In this document: positions 44,413 through 59,370 of the stretch, piece by piece
Numbering within the stretch: the first letter of the stretch is position 1
How the letters are laid out: each line of letters opens with the position of its first letter
From: Cyprinodon diabolis
Lineage: Eukaryota; Chordata; Actinopteri; Cyprinodontiformes; Cyprinodontidae
NCBI GenBank assembly: GCA_030533445.1
Contig: CM060081.1
Span: 17,733,155-17,797,154, forward strand
Direction of reading: 5' to 3'
Length of the DNA stretch: 64,000 bases
Notes under the pieces: generated by a model
Told to the model about the DNA's origin: nothing
Seen by the model: only the letters and a program-made list of their open reading frames with translations
The model's database searches: none
Position numbers and translations under genes: made by a program

Positions 44413-45384
44413 TGTGATTTTCACAAATCAAGTGATTAACTAGAACACTTTTTGAAGAAAGGGATCTTATGTTAAATAAACCACATTTAATCGTTTCAAC
44501 TTTTTCCCCAATTGGAGTTATTTTAGTTTTAATTAGATTATCATGATTTACTCCTTTGGGAGTAATTTATTTAATTTTGGTCATGGGCAAGACACTGTCT
44601 GGATGGAGTAATGATTGAGTAACAGTAGAGAAGCTGCAGAGAGGTGTGTTAAACTACGACTCTTCTTCCTGGTCTGCACCTTGGGTTGTCAGGGTTTTGG
44701 AGAACTAATAAGTTTGGCCAGATTCCTAGAAAGAAGAGCTGCACAATCCAAAGTGTGATGGATCAAACCAGGATTTCCCCAAAAGGATTGCCAATTATTA
44801 ATGTAGCCCACGTTGTTTTCAGAACACCAGCTAGACCACCAGCGGTTGAATGATGACATGCAGCTAAACATGTCATCACTATTATTATTATTATCTCACT
44901 TGATTAAATACTAAAAAGGCTAACCAATATTGTAGAATAGAAATAACAAGTTTATTATAATCAGTTTATGTTTAATTTAGCTGATGTCAGTAGTCAGTAG
45001 ACATCAGTAGTCTGCTCAAATATCCATTAAGCTTGCCATGTCTTCTTGCTGAAAATTCCGATTTTTTCACATTTAATCTCACATTGAGCCTGGTTTATCA
45101 GGCTAATTCAAACCAGATTTTTTTTTTTTTATCTTTTCTTTTTTTTTTTTAGATTTGTAGCCAAGTTGAATACCAAAGTATTGTTTTAAAGCTATCCAAA
45201 CTTTACAAGTATTGTATTGGTCAAACCTTTAAGTTTGTGCTGTGTGAATGTTACTAAATGGGATTCATGCATATCTGCAGCTACGTCTTCAACTGGCATA
45301 GAACATGGCATAGAACAATCGATAAATGCATATCCTTCCTCAGGATCTGCAAAATATTTTTCTAATCTGTAATCATCTGAAATG
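44413..45384. other. Gene-free stretch
   Basis: Contains a TCAGTAG duplication near 44987-45012 and T runs near 45120-45150. Nothing else. Confidence 0.45.
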
Positions 45385-45505
45385 GACTTGCGACCTGTCT
45401 ACGTTGTACCCCACCTCTCGCCCTTAGACAGCTGGAGATAGGCACCAGCACCCCTTGCGACCCCACTTGGGATAAGCATGATGGAAAATGGATGGAGGGG
45501 TGGAT
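45385..45505 (+). mobile_element. Retroposon 3' end with ATGGATGG tail (RTE-type)
   Basis: GGACTTGCGACCTGTCTACG, TCTCGCCCTTAGACAGCTGG and GGATAAGCATGATGGAAAATGG, then ATGGATGG, give the direct form of the 36720 repeat. The GATG-repeat tail is typical of Rex3/RTE LINEs. Confidence 0.6.
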
Positions 45506-45899
45506 CTGTAATCATATTATATATAAAACACCAACGGAGCAATCACCAACGGAGCAATAAGCTGAGCAAAGAGAAAAACATCATTGCAATATATCATTGG
45601 GTAATGCATGTATACTGAGGAGAGCAAGAATGATCCTTGAGAGCATTACTGTTATGAGATGCTGTAATGCTAGACAAACAAGCCTGCAAGTAAAAAAAAA
45701 ACCTTATGCTTCTCTTGCACTTAAAGCAAACAATACAGTAAAGCAGGACGTAATAAGAAATCTCTGTGGTTTGAGCACTGCTTGTTTATTGGAACTTCTT
45801 TTCCTACTACTCTGTCAGTGAGGGTAATATATGGTTTGTTGTTATTGATTTTTACTTGTGGACTTCTCTCTGTTGTGCAGTTTATCCTGTTTGATTTCA

Positions 45900-46172
45900 C
45901 CAAATGGCAAGATCAGGATTGTGACCAAAAGAACCAGATCCCAAGTGAGAGCAGCCAAAATTAGCTTTCTCCACAGCAAGGCCAAGCTCTCTCTTAACGA
46001 TAGGGTGAGGAGCACGGTCATCCGGGAGAGGCTCAGAGTAGAGCTTTCTTTTCCACATCAAGTGGAGTCAGCTGTGGTGGCTTGGCCATCTGTCTTGGAT
46101 GCCCTCTGGTCATCTCCCTCAGGAGATGTTCCAGGCCCAAAACAGGCTGGAAAGACTATGTTTACTTTCAGA
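45900..46172 (+). pseudogene. RTE/Rex3-like LINE ORF end, first part
   Basis: The sequence matches the conserved C-terminal coding region of fish LINEs: the GACCAAAAGAACCAGATCCC start, the GGGTGAGGAGCACGGTCATC part and the GTGGCTTGGCCATCTG part. Decoded protein blocks resemble RTRSQVRAAKISFLH and the WxxHLxxMP-like motif. Stops and indels are present. It continues after an interruption at 46868. Confidence 0.68.
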
Positions 46173-46867
46173 CTTCACATCTTAATGCTCAATTCCGATT
46201 CCAAACCACGCTAGGAGGAGAAGTGACCCACATGCAAAGAAGAACAATAACAAGATGTTGCAGAAGTCAGTGTCTAAGGATGGATTTTAAATCTGTTAAG
46301 CAGTGGAAGAAGTTGGATGATACAGGAATGCAGAAAAGGAGACAGAGGAGTAAGAGAGTCAAACTATTTATCATGGCTTTTGGAGGAGCAGTGGCAGTGA
46401 CATCTCAAATATGTAGTTGCAGTGTCAAAGTCAACTCCCCGGTTATGGTACGACCTTTCAAGTTTCTTTGGATTGTTGTGTCCACCCAAATGCTTATTAA
46501 TTCCAAAATTCTGTTGTTCCTCCACTGTACACCTCTTTCTACCCTGTCCTCTATGCTTGTTGTAAGTGTTTTTGTCCACACTCTCTCAGTACTGTGTGAA
46601 ATCCTCGTCATACTCATTCTGATATTGGTCACTGGTCTGTTTAGACCGCATTAAGATTCCAAAAGATCTGACCTGTATCAGATTTAAAACAACACACAAA
46701 TGTGGCCCTGGTCGGATTTGAAAAAGTCAGATTCCATTCACTTCTCACACAGTAATGAAAATATCTTATTTGAGTAACTTCAGGGAAAAATATCAGATTT
46801 GGGTTCATTTTTCTCTGCACTGTGATCATAGCCCAAATCTCTGGGCTGGCGAGGGAGCACTCAAACT
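46173..46867. mobile_element. DNA repeat inserted in the RTE-like LINE
   Basis: This block separates two halves of a LINE end. It starts CAGACTTCACATCTTAATGC with TCAATTCCGATTCCAAACC, and ends in repeated CAGATTTG / TCAGATT stretches, like a fish DNA transposon of the TCAGATTTG type. Termini are not precise and no target duplication was found. Confidence 0.45.
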
Positions 46868-46975
46868 TTTTTCAGGGGAACTAGAGGTAATCTCTGGTGA
46901 AAGAGAAGTCTGGGAGTCTGCTACGACTGCTTCTCCTTCGACCCAGTCCCATATAAGTAGAAGAGTAAAATGCCA
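46868..46975 (+). pseudogene. RTE/Rex3-like LINE ORF end, second part
   Basis: It encodes ELEVISGEREVWES, matching the family block ELEEVAGEREVWASLL. The DNA goes on with TCCTTCGACCCAGTCCCATATAAG, like the CGACCCGGCC...GATAAG end that precedes the GATG tail. Confidence 0.66.
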
Positions 46976-47664
46976 AAAATATTTAGGCCGACTAAATTGT
47001 CTTGGTGTGATCTAAGTAGCATCTCCTCAACTCTTGACCTGCTGTCACAATTGCCTAGAGAAGGACACCAAACACACACACACTCTGTCACATAGGGTAC
47101 ATCTAATATGTCATTAAATCCTCAGAAGGAAACAACTGCAAAGAAAATTAAATAACTGGCTTCTGTCCATCATACTCCAGCCATCTTCTGAGCCTGTATA
47201 TTGTGATTACTGTGGATCTATTGATTGCTTGGAATGCGGAATTAATGATAATTTATTGAAATTATTTATTGAAGTATTAGCTAATATAAATGAATATAAA
47301 TGGTAATTTAAAGAGCAAATCGCACTAACAGTCTAAGTAAAAACACAAACAAATATTACTAAAATAAGGTGTTTTAAGAACATATCCTTGTTTTGAAATG
47401 TAAGCATCGTCTGTTTGTTTCATGTGATAATGTTGACATATTAATGAATCAGTCATTAAATGTAATTTCATAAAGAATAAAGAATGTTGTGCAAGTTTAC
47501 CAGAAGATTATGATTGTATTAAATAACTACAACTGGAAGTTTTAGTTGATAATTAGGTCATTCAAATCAAAGGTAAAATTAATTAATCATTATCAGTTGA
47601 ATGATTATAACTGTAATTTCCTTACTGACCAGGGTTTTTAGTCTCTTACATAAAAGATTGGACT
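46976..47664. other. Gene-free stretch
   Basis: AT-rich, nothing recognised. Confidence 0.5.
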
Positions 47665-47691
47665 CCTGAATCCGAGGCACCGGATTCAGGA
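47665..47691. other. Perfect 10-bp hairpin
   Basis: CCTGAATCCG and CGGATTCAGG flank a short GC-rich loop. No polymerase or element context was identified. Confidence 0.6.
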
Positions 47692-48149
47692 TGCAGCGGT
47701 TTGGTTCTTTGCAGGCCGGGTCTTCGGTCCAGTCTGTATGTTTATTATTGTTAGATGTTTTCAAGGGACACAGGATTACAGTTTTTATTGACAAATATAA
47801 TATTTAAAATATCCTTTTTATATGACTGTTTTATGTCTAAAACATTGTTTGATGGGCAGACTGACACCTCAGTAGTTCAGTGTCAGTGCGTCTATAATTA
47901 AAGATGGATTTGTGGAAACTCAGAAATGACCAGCATCTAGTTCAACGGAGACACCAATGGCAATTTAGCGTTAGGTGAAAAAAGTAAAAAATAAAAAAAA
48001 AACTTGAGCACAAGCTACAGGAACTAGCACAAAAGTGCTGCAGTTCTGTTTGTTGGCCAGAGATGGCAGTATCATTAGAAAAAATCATTCGGTTCATCTG
48101 AACTTGTTCTAATTAGGGAAGAAGGTTTAATCTTATTCGTTGTGTCGCC

Positions 48150-48335
48150 AATCTTCTTTTATAGGACATTCAGAATAGCCCTTCTATCAACCTTACAGTA
48201 CAAAGCACAGAGGGGGCTGCAGCAACGGGACACCACAGTGTTAACAATGGCAAACAGCACTTTAGGATTTCTCTCATTAGGTTATATAAGTGTAGCAAAA
48301 TATTTAGACCTCCCCTCCTTAATAGTCTGATTTAG
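48150..48335 (-). pseudogene. L2-like LINE fragment (between endonuclease and RT)
   Basis: The minus strand reads RSKYFATLI, stop, PNERNPKVLFAIVNTVV. This matches the L2 block in which SxYFxxLI...NPxxLFxTVxxL leads into the RT (compare AAYFSSLIEENKNNPRFLFN in the L2 copy at 7672-8940). A different subfamily, strongly decayed. Confidence 0.55.
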
Positions 48336-48489
48336 GGAAAAAAATTGAGTCTCCAAGGTGAGTTCTGTACATTTTAAGCTTGGAGGATTTCCAGAGACGC
48401 TCGATCTTCTCAGATCAAGTGTGCTTATTGAAGCTTATTTACAAAAAGTTAGAAACATACATGTACAAAGCTGTTTGACATAGACCAGG

Positions 48490-48575
48490 CAAGGGAAATT
48501 CTATTTGTATAACACAATTTAGTACAAAGACAGATCGAAGTCCTTTACATTAATTAAACGGCCAGCAGAAGGAAA
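48490..48575 (-). mobile_element. LINE 3'-UTR-like fragment
   Basis: GGGAAATTCTATTTGTATAACACAATTTA...AAGTCCTTTACA is the inverted form of a LINE end (complement TGTAAAGGACTT...TATACAAATA), of the same general kind as the L2 tail. Confidence 0.45.
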
Positions 48576-52006
<3,431 letters not shown>

Positions 52007-52015
52007 CCTTTTGCG

Positions 52016-52209
52016 TGTGTTGTTGAAGGTTGTTCTAACAGATGAAATCACAAGACCAATAAAGGATACTTTCATATTCCCCGTGAAGATATTAAAAAAG
52101 AGCCTCTCACTAAGGATTTCAAGAAAAGATGCAGGGAAAATGGCTTACTAACATTTTGTTGACTTCAAGGGAGCTGAGTCAAAAAATGCCAGTTTGTAGT
52201 GACCACTTT
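52016..52209 (+). pseudogene. Decayed THAP zinc-finger domain
   Basis: The frame starting at 52016 reads CVVEGCSNR, stop, NHKTNKGYFHIPREDIKKEP, then FKKRCRENG. A frameshift later, PVCSDHF appears at 52192-52209. This is the order of the THAP C2CH module: C-x(2-4)-C at the start, FHxxPxD in the middle, CSxHF at the end. THAP domains occur in P-type and Kolobok-type transposases and in host genes derived from them. Stop codons at 52043 and near 52153 and a frameshift show it is dead. No transposase core was found downstream. Confidence 0.72.
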
Positions 52210-52703
52210 TTGTAAAGGTGTTATGATACAACATTGCTAAAAATAAGGAAACGGTGATCAAAGCATGACCAGTGAATTATTGTCACACACCTTCCCCCCC
52301 CCTGTTGTGGCTGAGACAAAGATCTCCTTTGGTTCAGAAATTTTCAGCTTTCTTCAGATTCTCTCATTCAAAGACCAATCACCTTGTAGAAGCTGTGATG
52401 CAGGCGCTTTTTCCTCAAACATCACTTTACTCAGACCATTCAAGGTAATTCTTAGTTATTCTCTGTAACTGTATACTGAATTACCTTGATTGGTATAAGT
52501 AAATATTTTTCTTGAATCAATTTAAAAAGTATCTTTTTTTAAATCACTTATGCCGAATAGAACGGAACAGAAAAGAACAGAAAGGAATAAAACTGAATAT
52601 TCCTTGTTTTCATTACATCAATACCTACACTGAAAAAAGTAAATTTTTTGGTGCAGTAAACTCTATTACAGTATTCGTCATAATTTTTTTTCTGTATTTT
52701 TAA

Positions 52704-53172
52704 AGGAACAGTACACCCAAAACATGATTAGCCTTCATTTTCTACTCACCCCCATGCTGAACAACACTCTGGAGTACTTTTTTGATATCTCAAATGCATC
52801 TGGAGATCTGGGAGGCTTCTTGCTGTCTGACATTCAAATAATGGAGGTCTATGGCGCCCGAGGCAGAAAGGTCCATAAAAGTCCACAAAAAACGTGTCAA
52901 TATTCCTCCATACTGCTCGTGCAATGTATTCCAAGTGTCCTGAGTGGGTAGCGTCCATAATTTACTCGAAACGAAGTCATTTAGAATGTTTTTAGAGCAT
53001 AAACAGTAGTGTATAGGATTTCCTAAAAGCGCGTTCACGAGTCTACGGAAACCGCGGCAGACCAAACCAGATGAAAGTGTGCATTCATCTCAGCAAAGAA
53101 CTCATGCTCTTCCTCAACACTGAAGTCCTCAGACATTTTTCTTTCGTTGTTTCTTTCTTTGCACAGGTAAAC
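52704..53172. mobile_element. One-armed relative of the palindromic piggyBac-like MITE
   Basis: It begins after TTAA (52700-52703) with AGGAACAGTACACCC, and matches the left arm of the 1870-2785 element through GCGCGTTCACGAGTCTACGG and the central TTCTTTCGTTGTTTCTTTCT to about 53172. The second inverted arm is absent. The right flank shows no TTAA end. Confidence 0.78.
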
Positions 53173-53570
53173 TACATAAACTTTAAATGTCTAAAAATGT
53201 AGCGTTTTGAAATGCACGCATGACACATGCGCACTTTAGCTCACAGCAGGATTGATACTGGTCCGAGTCCAGATGTTACAGGATCACAAACAGAGCAAGA
53301 GGTAGTCCCAACAACAGTAATTTTTGCAGGGTGCAAAAGGACTGCCATACCCTGAACCTGGCATACCCTCCCACTTTGCACTACACTTTTGTACACTTTT
53401 TCTTCCAAAAACTTTTCCTGGAGTTGGATGGATTTAAACTGTCCCCAAAAGTAAATACCCTGAAGTTAAAGTTGCTTTCCTAAATGCATTCATGACTTTG
53501 TCATCTTAGGGTAGGAGAATGTGGCATCAAATGCCAAGAATTAGCCGTGGATTCCAGTTAATCTTAGTGG
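53173..53570. other. Gene-free stretch
   Basis: Contains CpG-bearing ACGCATGACACATGCGCACTT near 53217, nothing else recognised. Confidence 0.45.
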
Positions 53571-54305
53571 TGTCATGATTGGTTTTATATCAAACCCACA
53601 TGCAGAACACAACGGAGGCTGGGTAAAAGTTTAACAGAGTTTATTAAAGATGTTGACACAAAAAACATGAACTGGATCTGGAACAGGTCCGGGTTGGGTT
53701 CACTGAAGTCTGCAGAGATGATAGTTTGATTAGCTGGGCAGGCAGATGATTAAAGAGTCCTTTTAGATAATTCTGATTCTACCTTGACGGGGTTCCGGCT
53801 TCTCTTGTGAGAGAGGGAACAGTTGGGTCCAGAGACTGTTGGTTCAGCAGAGTACACAAGCAGCTGCAGCGTCTAGCTTCTGACTTTGAATGGCAGACCT
53901 TGATCAGAGTTTCCAGCTCTTCACAGAGAGCAGCAGGGGAAATCCAAATAGGAATCTTCAGGTTTGGCTCACCAGGGGTGGAAGGCAGGTTAAGCTCACC
54001 CAGAGCTTCAGGCTTGAGACAGGTTTCCTGTGAGCAAAGACAGAGGAGGGTTAGAACCAGTTTTCTCACTTAGAGACAACTTAGATTCTTTCAGGTAACA
54101 GAGGCTCAGGTTGCTAACCAAACTAAGGTCAACACTGCGGCGTCGAAGGAAGGTCTGGTTGCTGCTTATGTAGGTAGGTCTCCTGATGGATTGATGAACA
54201 TCAGGTGTGCTGGAGGGCTCCAGCCCAGGAGACCCACAGCGCACTCTGCTGGAGAAAGGTGGTACATCTCCAGATCCCAACAAGTGGAGGGATTGCCTGT
54301 CATTA
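53571..54305 (-). repeat. Non-coding repeat of the GGGTCC/AATAAA layout, inverted
   Basis: It starts GTGTCATGATTGG with CCCACATGCAGAACACAA and TTAACAGAGTTTATTAAAG (inverted polyA-signal region), and ends with CACCAGG/GGAGACCCACAGCGC and CCTGTCATTA. Antisense and sense frames within it are mutually overlapping, without domains. Confidence 0.5.
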
Positions 54306-54487
54306 CTGTTTTTTAATTTTATGCCAAATAAGGTATGTGTTATTTTTCAAAAAATAAAAGATACCTTTATTCAAATATCTAGCAGAGATTTAATTTTTCA
54401 TTGAGGTTGGTTAGACAATTTAAGCAGTTAATCTTTAATTGTGTTATTTTGTTTCATTAATGTTGTATTTGCAATCTTAAAAGTCCA
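54306..54487. other. Short AT-rich spacer
   Basis: Nothing recognised. Confidence 0.5.
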
Positions 54488-55545
54488 CTAGTCTGGAGGA
54501 GAGGCAGAGGTGGGTCTTTGTAGCTTTAATGAAATAAACACAGGTAACAGAGGCGGGAATCTAAAAATCCAACATAAAAAATATAAAACAAACCACAACC
54601 ATGGAGACATCAGGAGAAAACAAAAATGAGGAGCCAGAGTATATGAAGTAAGACAAAGTAAGACGGACCACGACGAGGAACCAGAGCTGAGGAACTGCAC
54701 AAGGAGAGTATTTATGGTAGACTGAACAAAGAGGGGACTAACAAGCAGATTGGGAGCAGGTGTGAAGAGAGCAGTCTAGGAGGGAGCACACTCCTCTTGG
54801 CGATGTGATTCAGTATCGATTTCCTGACCCAATGATTTGATTATTTTCGATACTCAAGAATACACCACGATACGATTCGATTAATTTGTTTAATTTTTTT
54901 TTTTACCTTACAGGCTAGACAATGTTTCAAATTTGAAATAAATTAATAAAAGCTGTAATATGGTTCTGCATTTTATTTGAGAAACAACAGCAAATAGCAG
55001 AAGTAGAAAAGTTGTACTACACCTAGGCCTATTAAACCTCATTCACTGAAAAATAATAATGCCCCTGCGTTATAGATTCTGAATGGCCTTGCTTAAAAAA
55101 TACTGCACAATATCAGTGCAATGAATAGAATGCAATACCTCGGCTCCAGAGTGTCAACGTCCCCACGCCTTCCACAGACACTCCGCTGCACCTCTCCCAA
55201 ATTGTAGGAGACCACAGACAGTGCCGCAGACAGGAGGCCGGCTTGTTTTGTTTTTATGACCGAAACTGCGGAACACAACTCATGAAGTTTGACCCGCTAG
55301 AAGAGCTGAATCGATACTTTTGCTGGGGTGTCGATGCATGGGATCGTCGGCTGTTGGATCGATACAAAACGATTATTTACACCACTAGAAGGAGCTAGGG
55401 AAAAGAAGACAGACACAAGAGGGCAACAAATAAAAACCTTAGAACTCAAATATATCCAGAAAATACAACAAAATAGGAATTAAACCACTAAAACTAGAAA
55501 ACATGGAGCAAAGTAAAACATAACAGAACCAAGACCGTGACCATT
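54488..55545. repeat. Dispersed repeat, copy 2, split by a hAT-like insertion
   Basis: The outer parts 54488-54783 and 55391-55545 match, in reverse complement, the repeat at 134-420: CATGGAGACATCAGG near 54600 and the AACATGGAGCAAAGTAAAAC to AACCAAGACCGTGACC end (55498-55540). The centre is a separate element. The family is not named. Confidence 0.6.
54784..55390 (+). mobile_element. hAT-like element, copy B
   Basis: It ends CGATTATTTACACCACTAG, close to the hAT-type end of copy A (26041-26378), and shares the ATACTCAAGAATACACCACG, TTTGAAATAAATTAATAAAAGC and GGCCTATTAAACCTCATTCA stretches with it in opposite orientation. It carries about 300 bp (55090-55390) missing from copy A. No transposase. 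Confidence 0.65.
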
Positions 55546-55989
55546 TTACTCCATAGAAAATCAGGAGGTCAGAAACAATGATTTACTGAATTACAATAAA
55601 ATAAATAACTGTTCCAGTTATTGTTGTTAGTGCTAGTATTGTGTCAATAGTCTACGAAAAAGCAATCATTTATTGGATATATGAGTAATATTACTCGATA
55701 AATATAGCCTGCTTGAAATTAAAGCCTGATTTTTTTATATCCTGCTACGAATAATCCACAGCAATAAAATATTAATAATTTTAAGTTTTGTTTTGCTTTT
55801 GTTTGTTTTTTTATTTTACCACGACGCCCACAAAATTCCTCTGCGCCTTTGATATGTTCCACAGAAATGAAGGAACCAACCAAGCATTTAAACTAAATGC
55901 ATATTTTCGGGTCTCCTCTTACTAATTAAAAGTTGTCAGACGCTGCTTATTTGGTGCAACTTAAATGAGCTTTTATGGCTCCGTAATCT
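55546..55989. other. AT-rich DNA upstream of a possible first exon
   Basis: No gene or repeat was recognised. No convincing TATA box is placed relative to a start. Confidence 0.4.
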
Positions 55990-56305
55990 TACATGAGTGT
56001 GCGCTTCCACATCCTCTGGGGGTTATTCGCTCTGGACCCCCTTGCAGCCTCTCTCCATACTCTCCTCCTCTCCTCCTCTCCTCTCCTCTCCTCTCCTCGC
56101 CGCGCGCTGCTCGATGCGCACGGCACAACAGATGGTACAGTGCTACTAACTGCAGGAGCGCAAGTATTTGGCTCGAAGTACTTTTATACCTCCAAACTTC
56201 GCCGGAACGCTCAGATTCGGGGGAAGTGTTGCGGTTCTCCGTGGTCAAACTCGACTTCTCGACAGTCACTGGATCTTGAATTTAGAAGCGCTTTTTGCTA
56301 CCAAG
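55990..56305 (+). other. Candidate first exon / promoter of a host gene
   Basis: GC- and CpG-rich DNA (CGCCGCGCGCTGCTCGATGCGC near 56098-56119) stands out from AT-rich surroundings. It contains a 40-bp CTCCT pyrimidine tract (56059-56098). The stretch ends CCAAG|GTAAGT at 56305/56306, a consensus splice donor. A frame 55993-56487 starts MSVRFHILWG but reads straight through the donor, so the exon may be 5' untranslated. I cannot name the gene, and no second exon was found to the right. Confidence 0.4.
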
Positions 56306-58459
56306 GTAAGTTAGGATCTCTGAAAAGCGCGAAATGTTTCTCGGCGGTTATCGGAAACGACGCGGTCTCATCTGCTTCCTGCACCATACAGCACATTTCT
56401 TACAAATTGTTTGCATTAAATGGATGTTTCCCTGACAAAAAACTGTTGAGTAATGGTGACAGTAAGAGTGAGAACAATGCCTTTTGATAAAAAAAAACAA
56501 AACAAAAAAAAAACAACAGCAACCAAACAAACACGATTTTACTGTAGGCTATACAAGAAAATATATATTCGAGTAAACCTCTCTTCATAAATTATAAAAC
56601 GGATTAATTTTAAGAGTGGAGTAGAGACATTTAAAGGGGGTTGTGATGAATTTTAGACTTCTTCCTGATCGTAAATCCTTAGTTTGTTTCAGGGGCATTG
56701 AGTTCTGTTTAGGAGTTTATTGCAACACTTTATCTCGCTGTGGCTCCGCAGGCGCATCGCTCTATAGTTTGGTCCTGATGCTGCAGCCATCCGAGGGTCC
56801 TGCTGTCACAACACAGGGCTGACATTCAGTGTCACTTATTGCGGCTGTTGGAAACAATAAAACAAATAATAATAAAATAAATCAATAAATAAATTTTGCA
56901 TTTACTAAAAAAACAACTAACTATGTACTTAATTTTATGGAAATCCAAAAGTGCCACAATTCCACAAATAAATCAATAATTATCAAAATAGGTGATTAGT
57001 TAGTAAATATCAGTAACCGTTTAATTTGGATGAGAAATAAAATATATATTTTTACCCACTGCACAACTGAGCAGCCCCGTAATTTAAATCATTTAAAAAA
57101 ACTTTTAATTTTCTTTCTTGAGAAACCTCAGAGACCCTAAATTTGTAGCCTGAGTCTGTGTTTCATTTCGAAAGTTTCTTGAAAGTGTGAATAGTCTATT
57201 GTTGTTAGAGAGGAAACTAGAGATGCATCAGCCAGCCAATATTTTTGGCTGATATTATGATTGTGAAATGCTAATATAGGTATAATCCAATACGTGTCTG
57301 CATTTCCTCTCCCTTCATCTGCTATCCATTGTTTTTACTTTGCGTGATGTTTTGATAAATATTTATTTTTAGTTTAATTTGAGACTTGTGAACATTTGCT
57401 ATAATTGGGCCTCACTCAAGAAGTGTTTGTACGAATGAATCCATTCCTACATTGTTTGCACGAGTAATTTAGGAGAAAATGTAACATTCACCATTTTTCT
57501 CCTACTTCTATTTTCTCAAGAATTAAAAAATTTTACAAGTTCTCCAGACTTGTTCAATTGGTCAGCTGTTATCCAACCCTAATTTTTCACTTAATGACCT
57601 CATCTGATTTTCTTTGGAGCAATTGTCAATTTTTTAGGCTACATCCTTAAATATTATGTAACTCTGTAATTATAATTTACATTTTACTGATGACAGAACT
57701 CATATTAAGCATTTACTTCATATATTGCTCCTCTTCCCTCCCCTAGTGGATTTCATTGAGTATTTTCAGATCAGGATTTGTATTTTGGTTTCTATAATAG
57801 TGCAACCACTGCATTTACAGCTGTTGTGGGATTCAGCTTTGCAATCCCGTTAAATAAAGGAGATAGATGGTAATTCACTCAGTTGGCATTTTATTATCCC
57901 TCTTTGCAAAAAAAGAACAACACAATCACAACAGCCCTTTCAGGTCGATGTTCTGCCCTGTTGTGGTCAGACACAAGTTCCCCTCACTAACTTAAACCCA
58001 ATAGAACGGCTGTGAAGGTTGTCAGAGCACAGCTAATCAAAACCATTAGAGACAGTTGGGGAAAAACAGTAAAATGTCTTAATGTCAAGTCTATAATGTT
58101 ATGAGAATGATTACTTTTATCTCAAACTCTCCCTAATAGGACCAACAACTCCTCTTCCTTAGACACTTTGATTTATTTTCCTGTATGGATTGTACTGGTC
58201 CTTTGATTCAGCTGCTAAGCTCTCAGTCAGCAGATTCTCAATGTCCAAACCAGTAAATTTTTTCTGATAGTCAATTCTATTGTTATAAATGAAAACCTGA
58301 TAAACGTTTCCACTTATATGCAGCCTTACATGGCATTATTGGGGCAGGAATTATGCAGATTTACATCGAGAAAACTCACTAACCTAACAGGTGGACTGTA
58401 TAAGGTTTACAAAGATCATTTCCTATCATTCACTTAAGAAAGTTTTTTGAAAATGTACA
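56306..58459. other. Gene-free stretch, perhaps first intron
   Basis: AT-rich; A-rich DNA near 56485-56515. No acceptor with an open exon was identified. Confidence 0.45.
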
Positions 58460-58695
58460 ATAATATAAAATAAACAATGCTTATGCTAGTGCAAAAAGGC
58501 AGATGGTAATAGCAGCAGAAAAATTATTATTATTATTATTACCAATTATGTAAAATACATATAGTAATAAAAGTAGTGCAGGAGACAATTTGTCCAGAGG
58601 GATTTTTTTTTAAGGGGGGGGTCAGCTTCCTGACAGCCTGGAGAATGAAGCTTTTTGTGAATCTGGTGGAGCGGTCAAGAGCCTGAACAGACAGT
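58460..58695 (-). mobile_element. Rex1/CR1-like LINE fragment
   Basis: GGTCAGCTTCCTGACAGCCTGG and AATGAAGCTTTTTGTGAATC read, on the minus strand, as the C-terminal coding end of a fish LINE (RFTKSFILQAVRKLTP-like). An ATT-repeat lies at 58523-58540. The match is partial. Confidence 0.5.
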
Positions 58696-58724
58696 CAGTC
58701 TATGAAAACACACACATGCACAAA

Positions 58725-58800
58725 GACTCTCTGTCTCTCTCTGTCTCTCTCTCTGCCTGTCTCTCTCTTTCACACACACACACACACACGCATGCACGCA
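58725..58800. repeat. (CT)n/(CA)n compound microsatellite
   Basis: CTCTCTGT repeats run into CACACA repeats and GCATGCACGCACA. Confidence 0.9.
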
Positions 58801-58987
58801 CATATACAATCACTCTCCAACTCCAAGGCTAGGCTGCTTTACTAAGACCACAACCAAACACAAGGCCTACATACAGGACACAATTTATAAAATAGCCTCT
58901 TACCTTAAGTTAGAACCGACCAAAGATGCCTTCTTGTGGTTGCCGTCCTGGTTTCCAGGAAGAAGAGAGGCGATGTCCTGCTTTAAT

Positions 58988-59165
58988 CTAGTTTCTGACG
59001 AATGGAACTGGGTCGAATTTGTCCAGAAGAGGTCCATTGAGGTCCACAAACAGGAGTGAAGACATGCTCTCTTCACGCAATCTGTTCCGCGTCTGGTTGC
59101 CCGTGTTAATAAGGGCTGAAGAGCACATGGCTAATTTGCATACTCGAACAGGATTGGCTGGCTCC
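58988..59165 (-). pseudogene. hAT transposase C-terminus (ZNF862-like type)
   Basis: The minus-strand frame ends VCKLAMCSSALINTGNQTRN, RLREESMSSLLFVDLNGPLL, DKFDPVPFVRN, stop. The block NRLxxExMSSLLFxxLNGPPLxxFxPxPFV is conserved at the C-terminus of hAT-like proteins related to ZNF862. The first part of the frame (59166-59293) is AT-rich and looks like flanking or intronic DNA. No stop interrupts the matching part, so this end is well preserved, but the rest of the transposase is missing. Confidence 0.68.
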
Positions 59166-59351
59166 ACTTGGCAAAAAATGTAACGTATTTGTGAATAAAT
59201 GTTTTGAATTTTAAATATTGGACATGATGAGCTTAAGAATATTTTAGTGACCATTGGTGACAAAAAATGTTTATTTTTAATGTTTTGACACAATTTAAGA
59301 CCACCTTCAAATTTTGCTTTTGAGGCTTTCAGGGGGTTTCATGGGTTAATC

Positions 59352-59370
59352 GGGGGGGTCGAGCCCCCCC
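59352..59370. other. G7/C7 hairpin
   Basis: GGGGGGG and CCCCCCC flank TCGAG, forming a 7-bp GC stem. It is followed by GGACCCCCTCG, which could pair with GGGGG upstream. It lies beside the hAT remnant. Confidence 0.6.

Noticed and set aside
55993..56487. 164-codon frame over the CpG-rich patch as a protein gene
   Set aside because: It reads through a consensus splice donor and has no recognisable domain; the DNA is better viewed as a possible untranslated exon.
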